35,443 bases of DNA, taken from contig JAILPE010000009.1 in assembly GCA_024699645.1 (NCBI GenBank), forward strand, positions 1-35,443, in the 5' to 3' direction. The stretch's first letter is position 1. Every line of letters begins with the position of its first letter. Made by a program: the position numbers and the translations under genes. The notes beneath the pieces were generated by a model. That model was given only the letters and a program-made list of their open reading frames with translations. It ran no database searches and was not told where the DNA came from. Positions 9,500 to 18,064 of the stretch are shown one piece after another. This DNA is from Lachnospiraceae bacterium. Lineage in GTDB: Bacteria; Bacillota; Clostridia; Lachnospirales; Lachnospiraceae.

Positions 9500-10093
9500 A
9501 TGAACAAAAAAGAAAGAACGGTTCCGGGAAAAGGATCGAGGGGTTATATTGACAGAATAAAGAAACTGGCAATATTGATCGCAATCGGGACATTTTTGCT
9601 TGCGGCGATCCTTTTTGTGCTTGGGCTTATCATTTTTGACAGTAAGTTTAATGTGTTATCGATATTTGCGGCATTGATCATAATTCCGTTTGCCGGAGCG
9701 GTAACGAGATTTGTACTTTTTAAGAAATACAGGTCGTCAACGGAAGAAGAGGAGAAAAAGGTTATCGAAGCGTCGCCGGTGGGCAGTACAACGCTCACGG
9801 ATGTGGTCCTGACATCATCCGAACGTGCTATGGGATATGCGTTTATAGTTATTACCGATTCAGAAGTTGCGGGACTTGTCGGAAAAGGAGAGAAGCTGGC
9901 AGCCGTCAAGCTTTATGAGTATCTGAAAGATCTTATGAAGAGAAAAGGGTTCGGACACAGTGTGGAAGTGGTGGATGATATGGATAAATTCCTTAAACAC
10001 CTCGGAACGCTTTCGGATTCACCTGCCCGCGCGGAGGATGAAGAAGATCCACAGGTGGAAGTTGTGGATATGCTTCGTATATATATGGCATAG
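9500..10093 (+). CDS. Two-helix membrane protein of unknown function
   Basis: Not recognised. The 197-aa protein starts with a basic segment, has two predicted membrane helices at about 23-46 and 52-72 joined by a very short loop, then a soluble cytoplasmic part with an acidic patch and a DDMDKFLKHLGTL segment near the end. ATG 9500 has GAGAGG three to eight bases upstream; spacing is short. The ORF remains open upstream to 9419, but that part is repetitive spacer-like sequence with no SD. It follows the HAD gene at 87 bp and precedes the promoter-bearing spacer of the large secreted protein. Confidence 0.7.
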   Translation: MNKKERTVPGKGSRGYIDRIKKLAILIAIGTFLLAAILFVLGLIIFDSKFNVLSIFAALIIIPFAGAVTRFVLFKKYRSSTEEEEKKVIEASPVGSTTLTDVVLTSSERAMGYAFIVITDSEVAGLVGKGEKLAAVKLYEYLKDLMKRKGFGHSVEVVDDMDKFLKHLGTLSDSPARAEDEEDPQVEVVDMLRIYMA

Positions 10094-10095
10094 GG

Positions 10096-10131
10096 TTGAC
10101 GTTACTTATAAGTTCTGTAATCATGTATAGT
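10096..10131 (+). promoter_or_regulatory. Possible promoter for the large secreted protein
   Basis: TTGACG at 10096-10101 matches a -35. Candidate -10 elements are TAATCA at 10118-10123 (16-bp spacer, weak match) and TATAGT at 10126-10131 (good match but 24 bp away). The repeat block and then the gene follow. The assignment of the -10 is uncertain. Confidence 0.4.
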
Positions 10132-10134
10132 AAG

Positions 10135-10244
10135 GTAAGAAGACCGGAAAATTTAAGATCTTTTGAAAAAGTAAGAAGAGATCGAAAAATCAGAGATCTT
10201 TGAAAATGTATGAAGAGATCGAAAAAATTAGAGCTCTTTGAAAA
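10135..10244. repeat. Three tandem 36-37 bp copies in a leader
   Basis: Copies start at 10135, 10171 and 10208 with GTAAGAAGA or GTATGAAGA and end in AGATCTTTTGAAAA-like sequence. The third copy contains ATG 10210 in frame with the downstream gene and so creates an alternative start codon. Each copy also carries a short AGATCTTT or GAGCTCTTT element. Confidence 0.85.
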
Positions 10245-10254
10245 GGAGAGAGAT

Positions 10255-13200
10255 ATGCAGTTTAGACAGGATTGTTTAAAAAGGGGTTTAAGAGGAACGG
10301 TTGTCGGCGCTATTGCGCTTCTTTCGGCGTTTATCCTTGTTTTAGTGATGACTCCCGGAGCAAAGGCTTCAGCTGATGAAACGGGGGTGACTTTGCCCCA
10401 ATATGTATTTAGGGATGAAACGCCCGATACGAACGGTATCCCCAAGTATTATCATAAAGGTATAAAGTATGCTGAACTTAATGATATTGAAAAGCTCGCA
10501 TTTGACCAGATGGTGTTGCTTCATCTCTATCTGACGGATGATCCTGCTTATTCGGCACTCAGTCAAATTCTGGGTAATGATTGTTTTGAAATGTTTGATG
10601 ACGTTGTTAAAGATAAGAATACAATGAAGTGGTCTTTTAAGATTAACTTGTCTTCGGATAGTAATTTTGATATCCACGAAGTGATACCTACGGTTGCAGC
10701 GTTGAATGCTGTCACCGGAGGAGCAGTATCTTATAATGCGAGCAATATGCCGGGAGAAAACATAGAGCTCTGGTTGAAGGCAAATTATTTTGATTACCAA
10801 AAAGTAGTTGACGCCCTTATCATTGATATTCCCGATATGTTTTGGTGGGATAAAGAAAAATGCTTATTTACATATGACAGGCTCCCCTCAGGCGAATCGA
10901 TAAATATATATAATTTTGTTTTTAACGTGGGACGCAGAAAATATAGTAAAGACGATCGCGGGTATTACACGAGTCAAAAAGTTCTTTGGGCGTTCTATAC
11001 GGCAAAGGAATTCGCAAAAAAAGCTATAGCTTGGGTCGAAGATTATGATTTTTGGGAAGATGCATATATAATAAACAGTAAATTGAAACCGGCGCGAAAT
11101 GAAAATTATGGCAAATACGTGCTTACCGATTATGATAAGCTTCGGGGCATCGCTTTGTTACTTGGCAAGATAATGAAGTACGATGAAGAGAATACTCTTA
11201 CCGGATTATTACCCACATCGTTCGGCATCGATTGTTTGCTGAGTGCCGGGGAAATGTCTAATGGTAATCTTTCGATTCGTGAGTTGGTAGAACAAGGGAA
11301 TAATAGTGTACAGGCTGTTTGCGAGGGTTATTCTGAACTATATAAATTCATCTGTGATATGACCGCATTCTATAATCCTGTAAATGTAGGAATAGAGGTA
11401 GGTTATGCCGGAGATTCAACTAAAGAATATAATACATACGGAAGACATGAATGGAACGTGATAACGATAGGCGGACTCGGTACTTTTATGTCAGATATCA
11501 CGAATGATGATGAGAATACATATAAAAATATAAAAAAAAAATACGGACAGGAATTCTCAGATAAAACATATGCATATAACAACGCGCTCTTTATGAAAGG
11601 GAAAAAGAATATTTGTGGCCAGTTACTTGACAGAGGGGAATATCAAATAGAACTGATTATCCCCCTGGTAAATGAATATGAAGGTGCCATGAAACCGGCA
11701 ATCAATTATATATGGCAACACGGACCCGGTCCGGTCAGCGAAGCGGTTAAATATGATCTTTCCACGGAAGATGCTTCGAATCTGATACGTACGGAGAGTG
11801 CAAATATTGAAGTTGAAGACCTTCGAAAGGTTTTCAATCCGAGATCCATACAATATGGAAATAATTACGAGCTTAATGATAGTACATTTGTCGGAATTGA
11901 TGATCGGTTTTATATTTCGGTACCTGATTCGGGAAGCGCCTCTTACAGATATGAAATAGTTAAAAACTCCGGTGACAATAGGGGTGATATTGTACCCGAT
12001 TTCAGTGGAACATTGATCAAGAGAGAAACCATAGACAAAGATACAAACTTAAATATTTATACTGCCCAAATAAAAAATCCTTTTTCGCTCGATTCCGGAT
12101 ATTATTCTGTATATGTTTACGGAACCGAGAATGGATATGTTTTTCCTTTGAAAGCAGCAAGCTTTGAGGTTAAGGCATTTGATATTTTACCTCGGGTTGA
12201 AGTTCCGGAAAGTTTAAAAGAGGAAGAAATCAGTAGTGAAGATCTGAAAGGTAAAATTGTAATAACAGTCGATGGTCTTGCCTATGGTAGGAATGATGAT
12301 GTAAGTGCAAAGATCACGAATATAAACAGCAAGGTCACAAAGGCCGCTACTTACGAGGAAGACGGACAGGCAGAACTTGAAATTACAATTGAGCTTGAGG
12401 GAGCGGATGCAGGAAAGTATAAGATAGACGACAACTTTTATAATAACTGTGATAATAAAAAAGTCGTGAAGATACCTAAAAAAGAAAAGCAGAACCCTCA
12501 GATTACCTTAGCACCAACAGCCATCACCGGACTGACGGAAAATGGAACGGAACAATCTCTGATCAATGCAGGAGTCGTAAAAGGAGGAACATTATATTAT
12601 GCGGCGGCTGCGGGTGAAAAAGATGCTGCACCCGCAGAAAGCGAGTTCACAACCGATATACCTAAAGCAAGCGGAGCCGGTACATTTACCGTTTGGTATA
12701 TGGTAAAGGGAGCTGAGGACTATAAAGATATACCTGTTCAGAAATTTACGGTAGAGATTGCTGAAAAGAAAAATGATCAGCCGAGCGGAGGAAGCAGTAC
12801 TCCGAGCAGTGGAGGAAGCAGCACCCCGATCGGTGGAGGAAGCAGCACCCCGAGCGGTGGAGGAAGCAGCACTCCGAGCAGTGGAGGAAGCAGCACCCCG
12901 AGCAGTGGAGGAAGTAGCACCCCGAGCACCGGCGGAACTACGGATCCGAGCAAGAAGGACGAAAAGACAGATTCTTCGCAGCCTAAGGTGACAGAGAACG
13001 AAGACGGCTCCAAGACAACCACAACTGTTGAGGAGAAGGCAGACGGCTCAACGGTTACGAAGGAAGAGACAACCGACAAGAACGGTAATACAGAGATAAA
13101 AGAAGAAGTTGTAGAAACAGACGGAACCACAACAACGCGCGAAGAAACAAAGAACGCAAAGGGTGAAGGAACAGTTAAGGTAGTCAAAGAAGATTCAGAC

Positions 13201-14061
13201 GGTAACGTGCTTAGCGAAACGAAGGAAACAACCTCTGTAAACAAGAAGGGCTCAGTCATAGTAGAAACTGTTACTGAAAACTCTGACGGCTCTATGGTTG
13301 AGAGCACAGTAAAGACCACGAAGTCCGGAAACGTGACCGCAACGATCGTTGAGACACAGGCTGACGGTTCGGCAACGACCACAAATGAAACGGTTAAGAA
13401 CTATGCTTCGGGTTCCGTTAAGACAACGACCGAAACAGTTGAAAAGGACGCAAAAGGTAATGTACTTGCAACTGTAGAAAAGACCGTTAAGGTTTCAAAG
13501 GCTGACGCAGAAGGAAAAGTAAAGACGACTGCAAGTATTACTGAAACCGATGCTGACGGAAAGGTAACGACAACCAAAGAAACCGTTGTTGTTGACGAAA
13601 AGGGGAAAGCATCAGTTTCATCCGTAACAACAAACGAAGACGGAACCAAGGTTGAAAAAGAGATCACGGTTTCGAGCAAGGGAACGGCTAAGTTGGCCGC
13701 CATCGAAACGGTTGCCACGGAAGTAGAGATACCTAAAGCTGTTGAAGTCGCGGGAAAGGTTTGCCCCGTAACATCAATATCAAAGAATGCCATGAAAGGC
13801 AACAAGACTGTGACAAGCGTTGAGATCGGAGAGAATATAAAGTCGATCGGTGCCGGTGCATTTAAGAACAGTAAGAATCTTGCAACGATAGAACTTACCG
13901 ATTCGATCACCAAGATCTCAAAGAATGCATTTAAGGGAATTGCAAAGAATGCAGTCTTTAAGATCAAGGCATCCTCACAGAAGGAATTTGACAGGCTTGT
14001 AGACCTGCTTAAAGATTCGGGAGTGGGTGAAGGCGTAACATTCGAATTTGTAGAACTGTAA
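10255..14061 (+). CDS. Large secreted protein: transglutaminase-like core, repeats, BspA-like LRR end
   Basis: A 1268-aa exported protein. The signal peptide runs to about AKASA at residues 37-41. A papain-like transglutaminase core is suggested by VCEGYSELYKF (Cys356), GRHEWNVITIGG (His398) and MSDITNDD (Asp414), in the order and spacing of the family. Beta-rich MBG-like modules follow at about 650-840, then six 8-residue GGSSTPSS-type repeats at 844-892, a Thr/Glu-rich repeat region with DGS/DGK turns to about 1155, and a BspA-type leucine-rich end (KSIGAGAFKNSKNLATIEL). The start is ATG 10255 with AAAGGAGAG just upstream; ATG 10210 lies in a repeat copy and lacks an SD. The first 2.4 kb are AT-rich against the neighbours. 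No sortase motif or S-layer domain was seen. A surface role is likely, but the activity is unproven. Confidence 0.75.
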   Translation: MQFRQDCLKRGLRGTVVGAIALLSAFILVLVMTPGAKASADETGVTLPQYVFRDETPDTNGIPKYYHKGIKYAELNDIEKLAFDQMVLLHLYLTDDPAYSALSQILGNDCFEMFDDVVKDKNTMKWSFKINLSSDSNFDIHEVIPTVAALNAVTGGAVSYNASNMPGENIELWLKANYFDYQKVVDALIIDIPDMFWWDKEKCLFTYDRLPSGESINIYNFVFNVGRRKYSKDDRGYYTSQKVLWAFYTAKEFAKKAIAWVEDYDFWEDAYIINSKLKPARNENYGKYVLTDYDKLRGIALLLGKIMKYDEENTLTGLLPTSFGIDCLLSAGEMSNGNLSIRELVEQGNNSVQAVCEGYSELYKFICDMTAFYNPVNVGIEVGYAGDSTKEYNTYGRHEWNVITIGGLGTFMSDITNDDENTYKNIKKKYGQEFSDKTYAYNNALFMKGKKNICGQLLDRGEYQIELIIPLVNEYEGAMKPAINYIWQHGPGPVSEAVKYDLSTEDASNLIRTESANIEVEDLRKVFNPRSIQYGNNYELNDSTFVGIDDRFYISVPDSGSASYRYEIVKNSGDNRGDIVPDFSGTLIKRETIDKDTNLNIYTAQIKNPFSLDSGYYSVYVYGTENGYVFPLKAASFEVKAFDILPRVEVPESLKEEEISSEDLKGKIVITVDGLAYGRNDDVSAKITNINSKVTKAATYEEDGQAELEITIELEGADAGKYKIDDNFYNNCDNKKVVKIPKKEKQNPQITLAPTAITGLTENGTEQSLINAGVVKGGTLYYAAAAGEKDAAPAESEFTTDIPKASGAGTFTVWYMVKGAEDYKDIPVQKFTVEIAEKKNDQPSGGSSTPSSGGSSTPIGGGSSTPSGGGSSTPSSGGSSTPSSGGSSTPSTGGTTDPSKKDEKTDSSQPKVTENEDGSKTTTTVEEKADGSTVTKEETTDKNGNTEIKEEVVETDGTTTTREETKNAKGEGTVKVVKEDSDGNVLSETKETTSVNKKGSVIVETVTENSDGSMVESTVKTTKSGNVTATIVETQADGSATTTNETVKNYASGSVKTTTETVEKDAKGNVLATVEKTVKVSKADAEGKVKTTASITETDADGKVTTTKETVVVDEKGKASVSSVTTNEDGTKVEKEITVSSKGTAKLAAIETVATEVEIPKAVEVAGKVCPVTSISKNAMKGNKTVTSVEIGENIKSIGAGAFKNSKNLATIELTDSITKISKNAFKGIAKNAVFKIKASSQKEFDRLVDLLKDSGVGEGVTFEFVEL
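12787..12930 (+). repeat. Six 24-bp coding repeats (Gly-Ser-Thr-Pro linker)
   Basis: Six tandem copies of a 24-bp unit encode GGSSTPSS and close variants (SS, IG, SG, ST at the last two positions). It acts as a flexible linker between the beta-rich modules and the Thr-rich repeats of the secreted protein. The minus-strand ORF that crosses it is a shadow. Confidence 0.9.
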
Positions 14062-14071
14062 ATGTTTAACT

Positions 14072-14110
14072 CCCCGCCTAAATGGTCGTTGACCGACCAA
14101 AAGGGCGGGG
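14072..14110 (+). terminator. Two-part hairpin after the secreted protein gene
   Basis: The outer arms are CCCCGCC (14072-14078) and GGCGGGG (14104-14110). The inner arms are TGGTCG and CGACCA around a short TTGAC loop, so the whole 39 bases fold into a long interrupted stem beginning 11 bp after the stop codon. It lacks a proper U-tract (ACTGTTGTTAT follows). It is probably a terminator or 3'-end stabiliser, but a factor-independent stop is not certain. Confidence 0.65.
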
Positions 14111-14182
14111 ACTGTTGTTATAGAGTTGTGTGAAAAACCACAAGATAGAACGAGGGATGAAAGACACTTGAGGTAAGTGCTT

Positions 14183-15373
14183 GTGAAACTGGTCATTATC
14201 GGAATCAATGAAGATGGACAGCGTGTCGACAGACTTGTCGGCAAGCTTATTCCGCACGCCGAAAAAGGACTTGTCTATAAGGCGATCAGAAAAAAGATCG
14301 TTACACTTAACGGTAAGAAGACACAGCCGGACGCCAGAGTGAAGGAAGGCGACGAGCTCAGACTGTTCTTTGCGGACGAAACGCTCATAAATCTCGGTGG
14401 GACGCTTGGCGCCGAATCCGGCAGAGACGGGAAAGCAGGTGATCGCAGCGAGAGCAGCGTCTCACCGGAAAATTCGAGATCACGAAATGAGCAGGCGCAC
14501 AGGCAACGGAGTGATATAGGCGTTAATGATTATGTTTTCCCGGAAAACATAATATTCGAAGACGATGATGTAATCCTTGTATACAAGCCTGCGGGAATAC
14601 TTACGCAGGGAGCTGCGGAGAAAAAACAAAAGTCACTAAACGATCTGCTGATCGCTTATCTTAATGAAAAAGGCAAGATTTTGGGAACCGGGGAAACATT
14701 CAGACCTTCCGTTTGCAACAGGCTTGACCGCAACACATCGGGGATCGTCGTGTGCGGATGCTCTCTGAAGGGTCTTAGGGAGATGTCAAAGCTCATCCAC
14801 GACAGAAGTCTCAGGAAATTTTATCTGTGTGCCGTAAAAGGGATCGTCAGCGAACCGGGAGTCCTCAGGGGCTGGCTCGTAAAAGACGAGAAGTCAAATA
14901 AGGTCAAAATATATAAGGAGAGCGTTGGAAAGGCAGATGCCTATAGCATAGAAACGAGATACAGACCGATCGCTGAGGCACACGGCATGACGCTCCTTGA
15001 GGTAGAGCTTGTGACGGGACGTCCCCATCAGATCAGAGCGCATATGGCCTCAATCGGTCATCCTGTTGCGGGAGACCCGAAGTACGGAGATCCTGCCTTT
15101 AACCGGATGATCGCAAAGGAATTTGGCATAAAGTATCAGGTACTTACGGCTTGGAGACTTGTTTTTCCGGAGAAATGTCAGTCTGAGGTGCGGTACGAAA
15201 AAGAAGCTCAGCACGGAAACGAAGCCCGGCACGAAAACGAAGCGCAGCATGGAAACGGGTCTTGCCTTGAAGCACTTTCGGGAAGAGAATTTGTGGGAAA
15301 GGTGCCGAGTGAGGTCACAATGCTTTTCGGAGTAAACCGGAAAGAACCTGTTTGGAATAGAATAAAGAAATAA
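14183..15373 (+). CDS. RluA-family 23S rRNA pseudouridine synthase
   Basis: A 396-aa pseudouridine synthase. An N-terminal S4-like RNA-binding domain (QRVDRLVGKL, with GLVYKAIRKKIVTLNGKK) is followed by a low-complexity linker and then the catalytic domain. The catalytic motif is NRLDRNTSGIVVCG, in which the first Asp is the nucleophile; GRPHQIRAHMASIGHPVAGD is the C-terminal signature. The first motif has Asn in place of the common His (HRLD), a frequent variant. GTG 14183 is preferred because GAGG at 14170-14173 is at normal spacing; GTG 14177 would be only three bases away. The last 60 residues contain a hexapeptide repeat of EAQHGN/EARHEN type that is not part of the family. Confidence 0.85.
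   Translation: MKLVIIGINEDGQRVDRLVGKLIPHAEKGLVYKAIRKKIVTLNGKKTQPDARVKEGDELRLFFADETLINLGGTLGAESGRDGKAGDRSESSVSPENSRSRNEQAHRQRSDIGVNDYVFPENIIFEDDDVILVYKPAGILTQGAAEKKQKSLNDLLIAYLNEKGKILGTGETFRPSVCNRLDRNTSGIVVCGCSLKGLREMSKLIHDRSLRKFYLCAVKGIVSEPGVLRGWLVKDEKSNKVKIYKESVGKADAYSIETRYRPIAEAHGMTLLEVELVTGRPHQIRAHMASIGHPVAGDPKYGDPAFNRMIAKEFGIKYQVLTAWRLVFPEKCQSEVRYEKEAQHGNEARHENEAQHGNGSCLEALSGREFVGKVPSEVTMLFGVNRKEPVWNRIKK
15193..15258 (+). repeat. 18-bp coding repeats near the end of the RluA-type gene
   Basis: About three copies of an 18-bp unit encode KEAQHG, NEARHE and NEAQHG. They lie beyond the conserved catalytic domain and look like a tandem expansion in a tolerant C-terminal region. Confidence 0.75.
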
Positions 15374-15459
15374 CGGTAAAGAAATAATCGTAAAGAAAAT
15401 GTAAGTAAAGAGACAGCCTGAAATAAGGCTATAGCAGACAGAGGAAAGGATGAATATAT

Positions 15460-15993
15460 ATGCCGGCATGGAATTCGCGAGGCCTGAGAGGGTCGGCGTT
15501 TGAGGAGAGGATCAATCTGACAAACGAAAAGCTGCGTGACTGCGGTCTTGCGCTTGTACAGAAGATTCCCACACCCATTACGCCCATTGAGATGGATAAA
15601 GAACACGGCCATATAACACTTGCTTACTTTGACAAGAAGAGTACCGTCGATTATGTGGGTGTTGTTCAGGGAGTGCCGGTGTGTTTTGATGCGAAGGAAT
15701 CTGCAACCGACACGTTTGCTCTGAGTAACGTTCACGAGCATCAGGTCAGATTCATGGAAGACTTCGAGAAACAGGATGGAGTTGCATTTCTGCTTATAAA
15801 CTTCACAGGGAGCGGCCGACTTTACTATATGCGTACCAAGGAATTAAAGGCCTTTTGGGACAGAGCACGGAACGGCGGACGCAAGAGCGTAAGAGCGGAC
15901 GAGCTTGACGAAGCGTATTTCTTTGGTGGCGGAGATGGGCTCATGATCCCGTACCTCGAAATGCTTCAGAAGGATCTTGCCGTGAGGGAATAA
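15460..15993 (+). CDS. recU: Holliday junction resolvase RecU
   Basis: Cleaves four-way DNA junctions during recombination and chromosome segregation in Firmicutes. The 177-aa protein has the family signatures NSRGLRGSAFEERINLTN, PTPITPIEMD, the metal-binding KSTVDYVGV and FDAKES blocks, and VHEHQVRFMEDF. ATG 15460 has GAGGAAAGGA at 15441-15450. It lies between the pseudouridine synthase and the his operon promoter, so it probably ends its own unit. In many Firmicutes recU sits beside a penicillin-binding protein gene; that partner is absent here. Confidence 0.9.
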   Translation: MPAWNSRGLRGSAFEERINLTNEKLRDCGLALVQKIPTPITPIEMDKEHGHITLAYFDKKSTVDYVGVVQGVPVCFDAKESATDTFALSNVHEHQVRFMEDFEKQDGVAFLLINFTGSGRLYYMRTKELKAFWDRARNGGRKSVRADELDEAYFFGGGDGLMIPYLEMLQKDLAVRE

Positions 15994-16054
15994 TTCAATA
16001 TGACATATATAAGTAAATGGAAATATGCGAAAACGCGGCCTTTTCAAAAACTGC

Positions 16055-16084
16055 TTGACGAAGAGGTTGCGTTTCCTATATAAT
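16055..16084 (+). promoter_or_regulatory. Sigma-70-type promoter of the his operon
   Basis: TTGACG at 16055-16060 and TATAAT at 16079-16084 are separated by 18 bp, a near-consensus pair. The transcription start is expected near 16091, giving a 5' leader of about 128 bases before hisZ. Confidence 0.8.
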
Positions 16085-16101
16085 ACGTTTTAATTTACTA
16101 C

Positions 16102-16121
16102 CTTGCTACTATGGTAGCAAG
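16102..16121. promoter_or_regulatory. Perfect palindrome, probable operator or leader hairpin of the his operon
   Basis: CTTGCTAC and GTAGCAAG form a perfect 8-bp inverted repeat around TATG. It lies about 11-31 bases after the expected transcription start, a classic repressor site. No U-tract follows, so a terminator is unlikely. A TrpR-like HisR/YerC-type repressor is one candidate binder; that assignment is inference from the operon's function. Confidence 0.65.
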
Positions 16122-16218
16122 ATGACGCGTTAACACGCTAAAGCATAATCGGTGATATTTCCACATAAGCGTTAGCAAAATATATACGTTTATGAGCACA
16201 TACAAAGAGGAGGAGCAC

Positions 16219-17331
16219 ATGAAAGACAGACTTTTACATACACCCGAGGGTGTCAGAGACATATACGGCAGTGAGTGCGTTCTCAAGCGCGGCCTTGAGG
16301 AAAGCCTTTCACAGATCATGCGTCTTAACGGTTACGATATGATCGAGACTCCTGTTTTCGAATACTTTGAGGTTTTCGGTGAGAAGCGTGGAACGGCCCG
16401 TCCTAAGGACATGTACAGGTTTTTCGACAGAGAGGGCAACACTCTTGTCCTTCGTCCGGACATGACTCCTTCGGTTGCCAGATGTGCGGCTCGCTATTAC
16501 AAGGACAGTAAGGATCCCGTGAGGATCGCATATTGCGGCAGTACTTTTATCAACAGCAGCGAGTACCAAGGCAAGCCCCGTCAGAGTACACAGCTCGGTG
16601 CAGAGCTTATCGGTGATGCGAGCGCATATGCCGATGCGGAGATGATCGCTCTCACGGTTGAGTGTCTTCTCAAAGCAGGGCTTTCGCAGTTTCAGGTTGA
16701 GATCGGTGAGACCGCGTTTTTTGCGGCCATTGCTGACGAGGCCGGAATTAAAGGTGATGAATATGATGAGCTTTTACGTCTCATCATCGACAAGAATATT
16801 TTCGGTATAGAGGATTTCCTCAAAAGAGAGGGCCTTGATGAGAAGTATGTAAAGCTTTTCCTTGCGCTTCCTTCACTTTTCGGTCCGTTTGAAAGACTTA
16901 AGGACTTTAAAAAGCTCACGGACAACAAGACAGCAATCGAAGCTGTCGAGAGGCTTGAAAAGATATACGAGATCATGAAGATCTACGGATATGAAGACTA
17001 TATCGGCTTTGACCTCGGAAAACTCAGTAATTACAGATATTATACAGGTATTATATTTAACGCTTATACCTACGGCCTCGGGGAAGCACTCATCGCAGGC
17101 GGCCGGTACGACAAACTTGCGGGACAGTTCGGAAACGACAGACCTGCTGTCGGAATGGCAGTTTATGTTGAGCGTACGATGGAAGCGCTTGTAAGAAACG
17201 GATGCGTGAAGGATGACCGGGATAATACAAAGACAGCCGTGACGGCAGACGAGTCTTCATATGCGGAAGCGCTTAAGAAGGCAAGAAAGCTCAGAGAAAG
17301 CGGAAAGCCCGCTTATATCAAAGTGAACTGA
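16219..17331 (+). CDS. hisZ: ATP phosphoribosyltransferase regulatory subunit HisZ
   Basis: The histidyl-tRNA-synthetase-like partner that activates short-form HisG and mediates histidine feedback. At 370 aa it starts with [13 protein letters not shown] and has the class II fold motifs [15 protein letters not shown] and [14 protein letters not shown]. It lacks the HisRS anticodon-binding domain, ending shortly after the catalytic-like core ([26 protein letters not shown]). The start is ATG 16219 after GAGGAGG at 16207-16213; the in-frame ATG 16192 has no SD. It is the first gene of the his operon and lies 19 bp before hisG. Confidence 0.92.
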   Translation: MKDRLLHTPEGVRDIYGSECVLKRGLEESLSQIMRLNGYDMIETPVFEYFEVFGEKRGTARPKDMYRFFDREGNTLVLRPDMTPSVARCAARYYKDSKDPVRIAYCGSTFINSSEYQGKPRQSTQLGAELIGDASAYADAEMIALTVECLLKAGLSQFQVEIGETAFFAAIADEAGIKGDEYDELLRLIIDKNIFGIEDFLKREGLDEKYVKLFLALPSLFGPFERLKDFKKLTDNKTAIEAVERLEKIYEIMKIYGYEDYIGFDLGKLSNYRYYTGIIFNAYTYGLGEALIAGGRYDKLAGQFGNDRPAVGMAVYVERTMEALVRNGCVKDDRDNTKTAVTADESSYAEALKKARKLRESGKPAYIKVN

Positions 17332-17350
17332 GACGAATCGGAGGTTTTAT

Positions 17351-18001
17351 ATGAGATACATTACGATCGCGCTTGCAAAGGGAAGACTTGCAAAGCAGAC
17401 TATGGAAATATTAAAGAAGCTTGGGATCACCTGCCCCGAAATGGAGGATAAGGATTCAAGAAAGCTTATTTTTACAAACGAAGAGCTTGGATTCAAATTT
17501 TTCCTTGCCAAGGCAAATGACGTACCTACTTATGTTGAATACGGTGCCGCCGATATCGGTATCGTCGGAAAAGACACGATCGTCGAAGAAGGAAGGTCGC
17601 TTTATGAGGTACTTGACCTTAATCTCGGAAAGTGTAGAATGTGTGTTGCCGGACCCGAATCGGCGAGAGCGCTTCTTGATTCGTCACTGCCTTTAAGGGT
17701 AGCAACGAAATACCCGAAGATCGCCAAGGATTATTTTTACAATGTACGACATCAGTCTGTGGAGATCATCAAACTTAACGGTTCGATAGAGCTTGCTCCG
17801 ATCGTGGGGCTTGCCGAAGTTATCGTTGATATAGTCGAGACAGGATCGACACTCAGGGAAAACGGACTTAAAGTTCTTGAAGAGTTTATGCCTCTTTCGG
17901 CGCGTATGGTAGTCAACCGCGTGAGCCTTAAGATGGAACAGGAGCGTATACAAAAGCTTATAGCAGATATGAAAGAAGTGATATCTCACGAAGGCGAGTA
18001 A
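17351..18001 (+). CDS. hisG: ATP phosphoribosyltransferase catalytic subunit HisG, short form
   Basis: Condenses ATP with PRPP, the first step of histidine synthesis. At 216 aa it is the short form, which lacks the C-terminal regulatory domain and requires HisZ, encoded immediately upstream. It begins [17 protein letters not shown] and contains [16 protein letters not shown]. The PRPP-binding loop is in the [20 protein letters not shown] region, typical of the family. GGAGG at 17340-17344 precedes ATG 17351. Confidence 0.95.
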   Translation: MRYITIALAKGRLAKQTMEILKKLGITCPEMEDKDSRKLIFTNEELGFKFFLAKANDVPTYVEYGAADIGIVGKDTIVEEGRSLYEVLDLNLGKCRMCVAGPESARALLDSSLPLRVATKYPKIAKDYFYNVRHQSVEIIKLNGSIELAPIVGLAEVIVDIVETGSTLRENGLKVLEEFMPLSARMVVNRVSLKMEQERIQKLIADMKEVISHEGE

Positions 18002-18064
18002 GTATTAAAAGCCGGAAAGCTGAGTATCATTGAACATAAAAAGAAGCGAAAGGAGTTGTTTCTC

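Noticed and set aside
12777-13382. Minus-strand ORF of 201 codons over the secreted protein's repeats
   Set aside because: It is the reverse of GGSSTPSS and Thr-rich repeats, gives a Val/Ser/Leu-Pro low-complexity peptide, and has no SD.
16085-16218. T-box or riboswitch in the his leader
   Set aside because: The leader is only about 130 bases, no T-box consensus (AGGGTGGNACCGCG) or terminator with a U-tract was found, and the palindrome is short.
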